From NCBI GenBank assembly GCA_018389105.1, contig JACATO010000626.1, forward strand, positions 806,001 to 870,000: 64,000 nt of DNA, given 5' to 3'. The stretch comes from Nautilus pompilius. Taxonomy: Eukaryota; Mollusca; Cephalopoda; Nautilida; Nautilidae. Made by a program: the position numbers and the translations under genes. The notes beneath the pieces are model-generated. The model was given only the letters and a program-made list of their open reading frames with translations. It was not told where the DNA came from and searched no databases. Shown in pieces: positions 1 through 14,400 of this stretch (position 1 is its first letter; every line of letters begins with the position of its first letter).

Positions 1-1246
1 TACTCTCACGGTGTTGGTTCGTGAATCATGGCAAACCATCTTACACTATATCATGATGCTGGTACCAAAAACATAGCAAAAGCTCATACTTACTATCACG
101 CTGCTTGTTCCAGAAACATGGCATAAGCTCTTACATTTTACCGCGCTTCTAGTAGAAAAATCATGTCAGCAGCTCTTATATTGTATCACGCTGTTGAGGC
201 TAAAAACATTGCAACAGCTCTTGCATTCTATCATGCTGCTGGTGCGAAGAAAAGGGCCACAGCTTTTACAAACTATCAAGCTGAAGGATCCAAAAACATG
301 GCGGCATCAGTGACATTGCACCCCGCTGCTGGTACTAAGGACAAGGCAACAAATGTTCCTTTCTATCTCGCTGCTTAAAATAAAAACATGGCAGCAGCTC
401 TTACCCTCGATCACGCTGTTGTTACTAAAAACATGGCAACAGTTCTTGCTTTCTATGACACCTCTATTAAGGTAATCATGGAAAGATCTCTGAAATTCTA
501 TCTCTTCTATTACAATAACATGGCCGCAGCTTTTACAAACTATCACGCTGAGGGATACAAAAACATGGCGGCATCAGTGACATTGCACCCCGCTGCTGGT
601 ACTAAAGACAAGGCAACAGATCTTTCATTCTATCACGTTGCTGGAAATAAAAAAAACATAGCAGCAGGTATGACATTCCACCATGCGGCTCATACTGAAA
701 ACATTGGCATTCTGCTTGAACGAAAAACAGAGAAAAAGTTCTTCATACGTCAAACGTGGCAAAAGCTCCTACATTCTATTACGCGTTTAATAATAAAAAC
801 ATGGCAATAGCTCTTAGATTATAACACACTGCTGGTCCGAATAACATAGCGAAAGGTCTTACTTTCTTTCAAGCTACTGTTACGTGTAACATAGCAAAAC
901 TCTTACATACTATCACGCTGCACCAAAAGTACTTACACATTCTCGCTGGCAACAGCGAAGACATTCCACCACGCTGTTGGTATTAAAAGCTTTGCAAATG
1001 CTCTTACATTCCAACACCCTGAAGACATGGCCAATGCTTTTAAAAACTATCAAGCTGGGGGAAACAAAAACATGGCAGCATCTGTGACATTCCTCCCTCC
1101 TGCTGGTACTAAACATTAGGCAACAGCTATTTCATTCTCTCAAGTTGCTGGAAATAAAAAACATAGTAACAGCCATGGAATTCCACCAATTGTCTAATAC
1201 TGGCAACAGCCCTAGCATTCTATCACGCTGCTGGAAAGAAAAAGCA

Positions 1247-1746
1247 TAGCAAAAGCTCTTCATACGTAAAACATGGCATAAGCTTCTACATTCTATCAGG
1301 CTGCTGATAAGTAAGACATGGCAATAGCTCTTCATACGTAAAACATGGCATAAGCTTCTACATTCTATCAGGCTGCTGATAAGTAAGACATGGCAATAGC
1401 TCTTACATTCTATCAGGCTGCTGATAAGTAAGACATGGCAATAGCTCTTACATTCTATCAGGCTGCTGATAAGTAAGACATGGCAATAGCTCTTACATTC
1501 TATCAGGCTGCTGATAAGTAAGACATGGCAATAGCTCTTCATACGTAAAACATGGCATAAGCTTCTACATTCTATCAGGCTGCTGATAAGTAAGACATGG
1601 CAATAGCTCTTACATTCTATCAGGCTGCTGATAAGTAAGACATGGCAATAGCTCTTACATTCTATCAGGCTGCTGATAAGTAAGACATGGCAATAGCTCT
1701 TACATTCTATCACGCTCCTGGATCGAAATCTTAGCAAAAGCTCCAT
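1247..1746 (+). repeat. Locally homogenised 207-bp higher-order repeat inside the array
   Basis: The motif TTCTATCAGGCTGCTGATAA starts at 1291, 1363, 1408, 1453, 1498, 1570, 1615 and 1660, and the next monomer follows at 1705. Spacings are 72, 45, 45, 45, 72, 45, 45, 45. The 72-bp step is a 45-bp unit plus a 27-bp partial unit containing CATACGTAAAACATGGCATA. This makes a 207-bp block present twice in tandem with essentially no divergence, unlike the old, diverged monomers around it. The 204-residue minus-strand open frame at 1132-1746 is a by-product of this homogenisation. Confidence 0.9.
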
Positions 1747-4700
1747 TTTATATCAAGCTGCAGTTACGTGTAACATATCAAAAGCTCTTACATACTATCA
1801 CGCTGCTTGTATGAAAATCATGGCGAAAGCACTTACACCTCGCTGTTGATATTAAAAGTTTTGGAAAAGCTCTTGCATTCTCCCACGCTGCTGCTACATA
1901 ATCCATGCAAAAGATCTCACATTCTATCAAGCTTCAAGTACAAAAACATGGCAAAAGCTCTTACATTCTATAAAAAAATCTATTAAGAAAAAAAGCAAAT
2001 GCTCTTACTTTCTATTCTGCAGATGGTACATGTAGCATGGAAAAATCACTGACATTCTCTCACGCTTCTGGTATGAAAAATATGTCAAAACCTCTTATAC
2101 TCTATCACGTAGTTGGTGCTAAAAACAAAGCAAAAGCTATCACAATCAACCCAGCAGCTGAAACTAAATTCATGGCAACAGCACTTACGATAATCACGCT
2201 TATGCTACGGAAAACATGGCACCAACTTTTACATTCTAACAGGCGGCTGTCATGTAAAATATGGAAAAGGCTATTACAGTCTATCACGAAGTTGGTAATA
2301 AAAATAAGGAAAATCTCTTACATTCTATCTTTCTGCTGGAACGAAAAACATCAAATTTTCTTATTAGGTAAAACATGGCGAAAGCACCTAATTCTATCCA
2401 GCTGTTGATAAAAAACATGGCAACAGCACTTACATTATATCTCGATGCTGGCACGAAATAAATGGAAAAAACCCTTTCATTCTACACAAATCTGTGAAGA
2501 AAACATGGAAAATGCTCTTACTTTCTCTCATGCAGCTTTTACATGTAATATGGAAAAAGCACTGACATTCTATCACGCTTCTGGTACGAAAAACGTAAAA
2601 AGCTCTTACACTCTATGCTAAAAACAAATAAAAAGCAATCACATTTCACCATTTACGATCCATCAAGCTGCTGGAGCCAAAATATATGGCAAAAGCGCTT
2701 ACATTCTACCACAATGCTGGTAACCAAAATAGCAAAATCTCTTATTTTCTATCTTGCCTCTGGTACGTGTAACATAGAAAAAGCTCTTACATGTTATCAT
2801 GCTGCTGGTAATAAAAACAAGGAACCACCTTTGATATTCTAACAGGCTGCTGTCATGTAAAATATGGAAAAACCACTTAGAGTCTATCACGATGTTGTTA
2901 CTAACAACATGGCAACAGCTCTTTCATTATATCACGCTGCTGGCGCAAAATACATGTAAAAACTCTTACATTCTACCACAAATCTGCTAAGAAGACATAG
3001 CAAATGCTCTTACTTCCTCTGGTGCAGCTTTTACATGTGATATGGAAAAAGCACTGACATTCTGTCACACTTCTGGTACGAAAAAATTGTAAAAAGCTCT
3101 TACACTCTTTCACGCTGTTGGTGCAGAAAAACAAAGGAATAGCTATCACATTCCACCAAGCAGCTGTTATTAAAATCATGGGAAGAGCACTTACGTTCAA
3201 TCACGCTGCCAGTGTAAAAAATATTACAAAAACTCTTATATTCTATCACGATACTGTTACGTAAAACATAGCAAAATCTCTAACAATCCATCAGGCAGTT
3301 CGTAATAAAAACATTGCAAAAGAGCTTGATTTCTTTGACGCTGTGGTACGAGAAACATAGCAAAATCTCTTACATTTTATCACTCTGCTGTTTCTAAAAA
3401 CATAGCAAAACCTTTTGCATTCTAACACGCTTCTGTCACGTAAAATATGGAAAAAGCTCTGACAAACTATCAAGCTGCTGGAACGAAAAAACATAGCATA
3501 TGCTCTTTTTACGTAACACAATGCAAGAGCTCCTACATTCTATCACGCTGATGGTATAAAAAATATGGCACGACCGCTCACAATCTATCACTCTGTACTA
3601 AAAACACGGCAACAGCTCTTACATTCTGTCATTCTGCTGGAACGAAAACAGCAAAAGCTCATAATACGTAAAAATGGCAAAATCTCTTACAATTTATCAT
3701 TTGTTGGTACTAAAAAGATGAAAAAGATCTTACAAATTATCAAGCTGTTGGTACAAAAAGCATGACAAAAGCTTTTACTATCTATCTCGCTTTTCGTTCT
3801 AAAAAATTGGCAAAAGCTCTTACATTCTATCACGCTGCGGGAACGAAAAATATGGCAAAACTCTCACAATCTATGTCCTTGTTAGTAATAAATATATGGC
3901 AACAGCGCTTGAATTCTATCATTCTGCTGGAAAAAACATGGCAACAGCTATCACTTTATACCAAGCGGCTGATACTCAAAACATGGAAACAGCTCTTACA
4001 TTCAATCACACTGCTGATAAAGATACCATTGCAAAAGATCTTATATTCTATTACTATCCTTATACATAAAACATGGCAAACAGCACTAGCATTCTATCAA
4101 GCTGCTGATACGAAAACAATGGCAAAATCTCTTAAAATCGCTCACGCTGTTGGTATTGTAAACTTGGCAAAAGCTCCTACATTCTTTCACTACTGATAAT
4201 GATAACATTGCAAAAGCACTTGTATCCTATCACGCTTCTTTGAAGTTAAACATGGTAACAGCACTAGCATTCTATCCTTCTGCTGGAACGAAAAACATTG
4301 CAAAAGCTGTTAATGCCTAAAACATGGCTAAACCTCTTACATTCTATCACGCCACTGGAATCAAAAAACATGGCATAAGCTCATATTACGTAAAACACGG
4401 AAAAAGCTCTTACAATCTATCACGCTGTTGGTACTAAAAAACAAAGCAGCAGCTCTTATATTCTATCACACTGCTGGTAAAGAAAAGATAGCAAAAGCGC
4501 TTATAATCTCTGACGCTGTTGGAACTGAAAACATGGAAACAGGTTTAGCATTCTATCAGGCCATTGGAAACATAAAACATAGCATATCCTCTTATTACGT
4601 ATAACATGGCAAAAGCACTTACACTCTGTCTGGCTGTTAGTACTAAAAACATGGCAACATCTCTTACATTCTACATTATCATTCTGCTGGAACGAAAAAC

Positions 4701-5099
4701 ATAGCAAAAGCTGTTAATGCCTTAAACATGGCAAAACCGCTTACATTCTATCACGCTGTTGGTACTAAAAACATGGCAACATCTCTTACATTCTATCACA
4801 CTGCTGATAATGATAGCATTGCAAATGTTCTTATATTTCATCACACTTCTGATGGATAAAACATGGCATCAGCTCTAGCATTCTCTCAACCTGCTGGAAC
4901 TAAAAAATACAGTAAAAGCTCTTAATACTTACATACAACATGGTAACGGCTCCAACATTCTTTCACCCTGCTGATAATGATAACATTGCAATGCTCTTTT
5001 ATTCTATCACACTTCTTATACTTAAAACATGGCAAAAGCGCTTACATTCTATCACTCTGATTGTATGAAAGACATGGCAAAATCTCATACATTTTCACG

Positions 5100-8000
5100 C
5101 AGTTGATAAGAAAAACATGGCAACAGCTCAGATATTCCACCTCGCAATAGGTACTAAAAGTATCGCAAAATCTCTGGCATTCTCACACGCTGTTGGTTCG
5201 TGAAACATGGCCACAGCTCTTGCAATCTCTCACTCTGACGTTACGAAAAACATTGCAAAAGATCTATCATTCTATAAAGCTGTTTGTAGGATAAACATGG
5301 CAAAAGCTCTTACAATCCTTCACACTATTGGTAATAAGAACATGGCAACAGCTCTTGCATTTTATCAGGCTGCTGGAAATATAAATAGTGAAAAAGCTAT
5401 CACATGCCATCTATCAGCTGATACTTAAAATGGCAAAAGCTCTGACATTCATCGAAGTTTCTGTACCTATAAACATGGCAACAGCTCTTACATTCTGTCA
5501 CACTCATGGTAATGAAAAGATAGCAAAATCTATTATAAACTAGCTCGATGTTGGTTCTAAAAACATTGAAACCACTAGTCTCCTATAACGCTGCTGGTAC
5601 TAAAAACGAGGCAATAACTCTAACATTCATTCTCGATGATGGAACTAAGGAGATGTCAAATGCTCTTCCCTCTATTACAACGATGGTAATAAAACATGGC
5701 AAGATTTCTTCTTGCGTAAAACATGGCAAAAGCTTCTACATTTTATCTACCTTTTGAAAATAAAAACATCGCAAATGCACTTACATTCAATCACGCATTT
5801 GGTATCAATCATGGCAACAGCTCTTATATTCTATGAAACTGTTGATAGTGAAATAATAAAAAAGCACTTATCATCTATCAAGCTGCTTATACGTACAACA
5901 TGGAAAAAGCTCCTACATCTTCTCACCCTGAGTGTAATAAAAACATGGCAAAAGCCCTTACATTCTGTCACGCTGCTTGTATGGAAAACATAGCAAAAGC
6001 TCTGACACTCTCAGCAGAGACATTTTACCTCGCAATATGGTACTAAATGCATCGCAAACGCTCTTTCATTCTCTCACGCTACTGGTACTGAAAACATAGC
6101 AAAATATTATAAATATATCTCGCTGATGTTAGGTAAAACATGGCAAAAGCTCTTACAATCTTTCTCGATGATTGTACTAAAAACAAAACATGGCAACAGC
6201 TCTTACATTCTATCACCCTGCTTCTAATGATAACATTACAAAAGCTCTTATATTCTATTGTGCTTCTGATATGTAAAACATGGCAAAAGCACTTACATTC
6301 TTTCTCGTTTCTGTTACGTTATATATATATTAGAAACTCTGACATTGTATCACGCTGCTTGTATGAAAGATATGGCAAAATCTCTTACAATCTCACACTG
6401 GTGTTAAGAAAGACATAGAAACAGCTCAGATATTCCTCCTCGCAGTTGGTACTAGAAGTAACGCAAAATCTCTGGCATTCTCACAAGTTTCAGGTGCTGA
6501 AACATTGCAAATTCACTTACAATCTTTCACGTTGTGGGTACTAAAAACATGCAACAGCTCATGCCTTCTATCACGATAATGATACTAAAAACATGGCATC
6601 AGCACTTAGATTCTATCACACTGCTGTTAAGACAAATATGGGAAAGTTCTCAAAATCTATCTAGTTGTTGTTTCTGAAAATATCGCAACAGCTCATGCAT
6701 TCTATCGTTTTGCTTGAAATAAATACATGGCGACAGGTATGCCATTCCACCAAGATGCTGATACAAAACACAGGTAAACAGGTCTTACATTTTATCTTTG
6801 TTATGGAACTAAAAACGTTGCAAAATCTCTTAATACGTAAACATGGCAACAGTCCTTATTTTATATCACAATGCTGATAATGACAAAATTGATATGCTCT
6901 TAAAATCTATCACGCTGTTGTTTCTAATGTCATTGCAACAGCACTTGAATTCTGTCATCCTGCTTCATAGAAAAACGAAAAATGCTTTTCATACCAAAAA
7001 TATGGCAAAAGCACTTAAATTCTATCACGCTGTTGGTACTAAAAACAAGGCAGAACAGCTCTTACATTCTATCAAGCGCTTGTACGAAAAACTTCGCAAC
7101 AGCTCAGATATTTATTATCGCAGTTGGTACCAAAAGCATCACAAAAGCTCTTGCATTCGCTCACATTCCTGGTACTGCAAACAAAGCAAAATCTCTTATA
7201 ATCTACTGCGCTGCTGTCACGTTATACATGGCAACAGCTCTTACAATCTTTGAAACTGTTGGTACTAAAAACATGGCAACAGCTCTTACCTTCTATCACG
7301 ATGCTGTAAAGAAAAATATGGCAAAAGCTCTCACAATTTATCAAATTGTTCCTTCTGACAATATGACAACAACTCTTTCATTTTATCATTATGCTTGAAA
7401 TAGAAACATGGCTACAGCTATGTCATTCAATCAAGAGGCTGATACTAAAAACATGGAAACAGTTCTTACATTCTATCATTCTGGACGAGCGAAAAACGTA
7501 GCAAAAGCACTTAATATGTAAAACACGGCAACAGTTCTTACAATCTATCAGGCTGTTGGTAGTAACGTCATTGCAATAGCTCTTACATTCTATCACAATG
7601 CTGGTAAAGAAAACAGAAAAATGTCTGACGTTCTATAACGCTGCTGTTACATAGAACATCAAAAGCTTTTATAATCTATCTCGCTGCGTGTACTATAAAC
7701 ACTACAAAGCTCAGACTATCTATCAAGCTGTTGGTATTAAAAGCAGGGCAAAAGGTCTTACATTCTATCACGCTGCTGGTAAGAAAAACATGGCAACAGC
7801 TCAGACATTCCTGGTCGCAGTTGGAACTAAAACCATCGCAAAAGCTCTTGCATCCACACAAGCTGCGGGTACTGAAAATATTGCAAAAGCCCTTACAATG
7901 TTTCACGCTGTTGGTACTAAAAACATGGCAACAGCTCTTACCTTCTATTACGATGCTGAAACTAAAAACATGGAATCAGCTCTTAGATTCTATCATGCTG

Positions 8001-10720
8001 CTGTTAAGGGAAATAAGGCAATAGCACTTAGCTGGATCACGCTGTTGGTACTAAATGCATGGCAACAGCTCTTACATTCTAATACGCAGCTTTCACGTAA
8101 AATATCGAAACAGCTCTAACATTCTATCACACTGATGTTAAGAGAAACATGGCAAAAGCAGTAGCATTAATACAATCTGCTATTAGGAAAAACATGGCAA
8201 AAGCTATTCCAATCTATCACGCTGTTGTTAAAAAAAAAACATGGCAATATATTTTATATTCTATTACACTGCTGGTAATGAAATGGTAGCAAAACCTCTT
8301 ACAATATATCACGCTGTTGATAATAAAAACATGGCTACATCTCTTATATTTTATCACACTGCTGGTAATGAAAAAGTAGCAATAGCTCTAATAATCAATC
8401 ACGCTGTTGGTGCTAAAAACGTGGAAACAGCTCTTACATTCTATCACACTGACGTAACGAAAAACATAGCAAAAGCTTATGCATTCTAACAAGCTGCTTT
8501 GAGTAAAAACTTGGCAAAAGCTCTTACAATCTATCACTCTGTTGGTACTAAAAATATGGCAGAAGCTATGAGAATCTATCACGATGCTAGTAAGAAAAAC
8601 ATGGCTACAGCTCAGACATTCCAGATCGCAGTTGGTACTAAAATCATCGCAAAACCTCAAGCATTCGCTCACGCTGCTGGTAATGAAGGCATAGCAAAAG
8701 CTCATAAATTTTCCACGCTGCTGTTACTGAAAAATGGCACCAGCTCTCACAATCTATCATGCTTTTTGTACTAAAAAATGGCAACTGCTCTTGCATTCTA
8801 CTGTATCATTGTTTTGGAACGAAAAATATAGCAAGAGCTATTAATGCCTAAAACATGTCAAAAACTCTTAAATTCTATCACGCTGCTTGTACTAAAAACA
8901 TACAAAGGGTCTTACAATCTTCCAAGCTGATGGTATTAAAAGCATGGCAAAAGCTCTTACAGTCTATCACGATGTTGGTATTGAAAACGTAGAAACAGCT
9001 GATACATTCTACCACACTGAAGTTACGAAAAACATAGCAAAAGCACTTATATTCTATCACGCTGTTGATACTAAAAACATCGCAACTGCTCTTTCATTCC
9101 ACTGTATAATTGGGGTGGAACGAAAAACATAGCATAGCTGCAATGCCTAAAACATGGCAAAAGCACTTAAATTCTATCACGCTGTTTCTAATAAAAACAT
9201 GGCAAAAGCTTTTACAATCTATCACGATGTTAGTACTAAAAACATGGAAACCTCTTATATTCTATCACCCTACTGGTAATGAAAAGGTAGCAATATCTCT
9301 TCTAATCTATCACACTGTTCGTGCTAAAATCGTGGAAACCCCTCTTACATTCTATCACAATGAAGTTACGAAAATATGACAGAAGCTCTGACAATCTATC
9401 ACTCTGTTGGTACTAAACACATGGCAAATGCTATGAGTATCTATCTCGCTGCATTGAAGAAAAAATTGGCACCAGCTCAGACATTCCAGATGGCAGTTGA
9501 TACCAAAATCATGGCAAAATCATTTGCATTCGCTCACGCTGCTGGTAATGAAAGCAAAGCAAAATCTCTTGCAATTTTCCACGCTGTTGGAAATAAAACC
9601 ATGGTAAAAGTTCTTACCTTCTATCACGCAGCTGATACTAAAAACATGGCATCATCACTTTGATTCAGCTGTTAAGAAATATATGGCCATAGCACTTACC
9701 TCGATCACGCTATTGGTACTAAGTATACCGCAACAGCAAGCTGCAGGAAATAAAAACATAGCAAAAGCTCTTACATTCTACAAAGCTGCTGTTACTGAAA
9801 CCATAGCACATGCTCTTCCATTCTCACATGCTGCGTTCACGTAAATTATCGAGAAAGCTCTTACAATCTATCGCGCTTTTTGTATTAGTAACATGGCACC
9901 ATCTCTTACATTCTAACACGCTGCTGTTACTAAAAATATACCAACAGCTAGTACATTCTCTCACACTGCTGGTATGAAAAATATGGCAAAAGCTCCTACA
10001 ATCAATCACGTTGTAGGTTCTAACAATATGCCAACAGCGGTTGCAATCTATCATTCTGCTTGAAATAAAAACATGGCAACAGCTATGACATTCCACCAAA
10101 AGGCTGATACTAAAAACATGGAAATATCTCATATATTTTAATCATTCTGCTGGAACGAAAACTTAGCAAAAGCTCTGACAGTCTATCACCCTGTTGCTAA
10201 GAAAAACATGGCAACAGCTCTTACCTTCATTCACGATGCTGGAACACAGAACACTGCAAAAACTCTTACATTCTTTCACGCTGCTGTTAAGGAAAACATG
10301 GCATATGTTCTCACAATTTATCACGTTGTTGGTATTAAAAACAATGCAAGAGATCTTGCATTCTATCACACTGATATGATAAGAGCAAAATGTCTTACAT
10401 TGTATAACGCTGCTGTTAAGTAACACGACAAAAGATAGATCAATCTATCTATCTCGCTGCTTGTACTAAAAACATAGCAAAACGTCTTACAATCTTTCAA
10501 GCATTTGGTAATAAAAGCATGGCAAACGGTTTATCAATCTATCACCCTGTTGGTAGTAAAAACATGGAAACAGCGCAGACATTCCAAGTCGCAATTGGTA
10601 CTAAAAGCATCGCAAACGCTCTTGCATTCGCTCACGCTGTTGTCACTGTAAATATAGCAAAATCTCTCACAATCTATAACCTTGCTGTTCCGTTAAACAT
10701 TCAAAACATCTAACAATCTT
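5100..10720 (+). repeat. Irregular higher-order repeat domain marked by a distinctive monomer pair
   Basis: A variant pair of monomers, reading roughly TAQTFQIAVGTKIIAKA followed by LAFAHAAGT in the plus frame, recurs near 5124, 6011, 6423, 7101, 7799, 8609, 9474 and 10573. Ordinary monomers do not carry this CAGA/ATTC...GCAGTTGG signature. Neighbouring monomers are also shared between successive blocks. For example, the order 'GGTAATGAAAAGGTAGC, GTGCTAAAA, CTCTGTTGGTACTAAA, marker pair' appears in both 8340-8700 and 9265-9560. Intervals run from about 400 to 1100 bp, clustering around 15-19 monomers. This indicates repeated unequal exchange of multi-monomer blocks. Confidence 0.8.
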
Positions 10721-11489
10721 TCACGCTGTAGGTACTGAATACAGGGCAACAGTTCTTTTCTTCTATCACGATGCTGGTACTCAGAAGATGGCTAGAACTC
10801 TTATATTCTATCAAGCTGCTAATCAGAAAAATATGGCAAATGCTCTCACAATCTATCACTTTGTTGATACTAAAAACTATGCAACAGCTCTTATATCCTA
10901 TAACGCTGCTGTTACGCAAGACGGCAAAAGGTCTTTCAATCTCTCTCGCAGCTTATACTAAAATCATGGCAAAAGCTATTACAATCTTTCAAGCTGTTCG
11001 TAATGAAAGTATGGCAAACGGCCTAACAATCTATCATGCTGTTGGTACTAAAAACATGGCAACAGCTCTTTCCTTCTATCTCAAAGCTGGATCTAAGAAC
11101 ATGGCAACAACCATTACGTTCTATGTCGCTGCTGTTAAGAAAAACATGGCAAAGGTTCTCACAATCTATTACGTCGTTGGTTCTTACAATATGACAACGG
11201 CTCTTGCATTCTATCATTCTGCTGGAAGTGAAAACTATGCAACAGCTCTTATATTCTATAGCCCTGCTATTAAGTAAAACGACAAGAGCTCTTCCAATCT
11301 CTCGCTGTTTGTACTAAAATCATGGCAAAAGCTCTTATATCATTCCCGCCTTTGGTATTAAAAACATGGAAACAACTCTTACATTCTGTCACACTGCTGT
11401 TAATGATAACATTGGAAAAGCTCTTACAATCTATTACGCTATGGATACTAAAAAAAACATGTCAAAAGCGCTTAAATTCTATCACGCTG

Positions 11490-14400
11490 CTAGAACGAAA
11501 AAACATGGCACCAGATCCTACATTCCACCTGGCTGTTGGTACTAAAAACATGGTTACAACGTCGACATTCCGTCTCGCTGTTGGTAGTAGAATCATGGAA
11601 ACCGCTTTTACATTCCACGAAGTTTCTGATACAATTAACTTGGCTCCACATTCCACCTCGCTGATATTATTAAAAACATCGCAAAACCTCTTACATTCCA
11701 CCAAACTTCTATTACAAAAAACATGGTTACAACTCCGACATTCATCTCACTGCTGTTATTAAAACATCGCACCAGCTCTTACATTCCACCTCGCTGTAGG
11801 TACTAAAAACATGGTTACAACTTCGACATATCATCTCGTTGCTGGTATTAGAAACATGGCAACATCTTACACATTCTACCACATTTCTGATACAACAATC
11901 ATGGTAACAATTTCGATATTCGCTCCTACAGCTCTTTCACTCCACCTTGAAGTTGGTACTAAAACATTACAACAGCACCTACATTCAACCACGCTGTTTG
12001 GACTAGAAACATGGCAACAGTCTCTACATTCCACCATACCTCTGATGAAAAACATGGCAACAGTTCTTACAATCCAATTCGCTTTTTGGTACTAAAATCA
12101 TGCCAACAGCTCGGATATTCATCCACGCTTATGTTACTAAAAACATGGCTACAACTATTACATTACACCACGCTGTTGGTACTAGAAATATGGCAACAGC
12201 GTTTACATTCCATCATACTTCTGATAAAAACTTGGCAACAGCTTTTACTTCCACCACCCTCCTGATACTACAACCATGGTTACAACTCCGACATTCCACC
12301 TCGCTTCTGTTACTAAAAACATCGCAGCAGCTCTTACATTCGACAAAGCTGTTGGTACTAGAAACAATACAACAGATCCTACATTCCAGCTCGCTGTTGG
12401 CAGTAAAACACATTGTTAAGATCCGACATTCCAATATGTTCATGATACTAATAACTGGACTAAAAATCAGACATTCCACCTCGATGCTGTTACTAAAAAA
12501 AATCGAAACAGCTGTTACATTCCACCTCGCTGTTGACTAAAATTATGGCAATAGCTGACATTCATCCACACATCTGATACTAAAAACAAGGCTACAACAC
12601 AGATATTCCACCTCGCAGCTGTTACTAAAAACATCGTAACAGTTCTTACATTCCACCACACTACTAATACAAAAACATGGTTACAACTCCTACATTCCAC
12701 CTCGCTGCTGATACTAAAAACATCGCAACAGCTCTTAGATTACACCTAGCTTTTGGTACTAGAAACATGGCTACAACATCGATATTCCATCTCGCTGCTG
12801 GGAATAGAAACATGGCAATAACCTTTACATTCCACAATCTTACTGATAAAAAACATCGCAACAGCATTTACATTCCATCACAATTCTGATACTACAAACA
12901 TGGTTAACTCCGATATTCCACCTCTCTGCTGTAAATAAAAACAACGCAACAGCTCTTACACTTACATTCCACAAAGCTGCTGGTACTAGAAACATGGCAA
13001 CAGCTTTTACCTTGCACCACATTCCTGATACTACAAACATGATTACAACTCCGATATTCCACATCCCTGTTGGTACTATAAACATGGTTACAGCTATGAC
13101 ATTCCAACACGTTGTTGCTCATAAAAATATAGTTAAGCTTCCGACATTCTACCAGGCTCATGATACTAAAGAGTTGGCAACAACCGTTACATTCCACAGC
13201 GCTGTTGGTACAAAAAATATCCAAAAAACTTTTATATACCACCTCCCTGGTGGTATGAAACATTGTAAAACAGCTTGTACTATGAACATGGTTACATCTC
13301 CGACATTCCACCTTGATCTACCGAGTAAAAACATGGTTATATCTTCGACAATCCACCATGCTTCTGATACTAAAAACATGCCAACAGCTCTTACTTTACT
13401 CCACGCTATTGGTACCATGAACATGGTGACAACTCCGACATTCCAACTCGCATCTAGTACTAAAAAATGACAACAGCTCTCACATTCCTCCACGCTATTG
13501 GTACTAAAAACACGGCAACTGCTTTTCCATTCCAACACACTGTTGATGATAAAGCATGGCAACTGCTCTTAAATTCCATCTCGCTGTTGGTACTAAAAAC
13601 AGGGCAATAACTCGTATATTACAACACGCTGCTGATACTAAAAATGGCAACAGCTCCTATATAGCAACTCGCTGTTTGTAAAAAAAAATATGGAAACTGA
13701 TCGTACATTCCACCACTCTAATGGTACTAAAAACATGACAACTGCTCTTACATTCCTCCAGGTCTCTGATACTAAGAACATGGCTACAGTTCTTACATTC
13801 TACCACGGTGCTGGTACTATAACCTTGATGACAGCTTCTAAATTCTACCACGTTTCTGAAACTAAAAACATGGCTACCACTCAGACTTTGCACCTCGCTC
13901 CTGTTACTAAAACATGGCTACAGCTCCTACATTCCATCACGCTACTGATACTAAAAACATGGCTACCACTCTGACTTTCCACCTCACTGCTGGTACAGAA
14001 AACATGGCCACTGCTCTTAAATTAAACCACACTGTTTGTACTATAAACATGATAACAGCTCTTACATTCCATCCGTCCCCCTGATACAAAGAACATGGCT
14101 ACAGTTCTTACATTCCACCACACAGTTGGTAATATAAACTTGGCAACAGCTCCTACATTCCACCCGTCCTCTGATACTAAGAACATGGCTACAGTTCTTA
14201 CATTCCACCACACAGTTGGTACTATAAACTTGACAACAGCCCTTTCATTCCACCACTTTTCTGATGCTAAAAACATGGCTACCACTCCGACTTTCCACCT
14301 CGATGTTGTTACTAAAACATGGCTACAGCTCTTACATTCCACAAGGCTGCTGGTACTAAGAACATGGCCGCTGCTCTTACATTCCACCACACTGTTTGTA

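Noticed and set aside
1132-1746. Cysteine-rich 204-residue minus-strand protein
   Set aside because: It follows exactly the 207-bp satellite duplication, and its residues are the antisense reading of the satellite unit.
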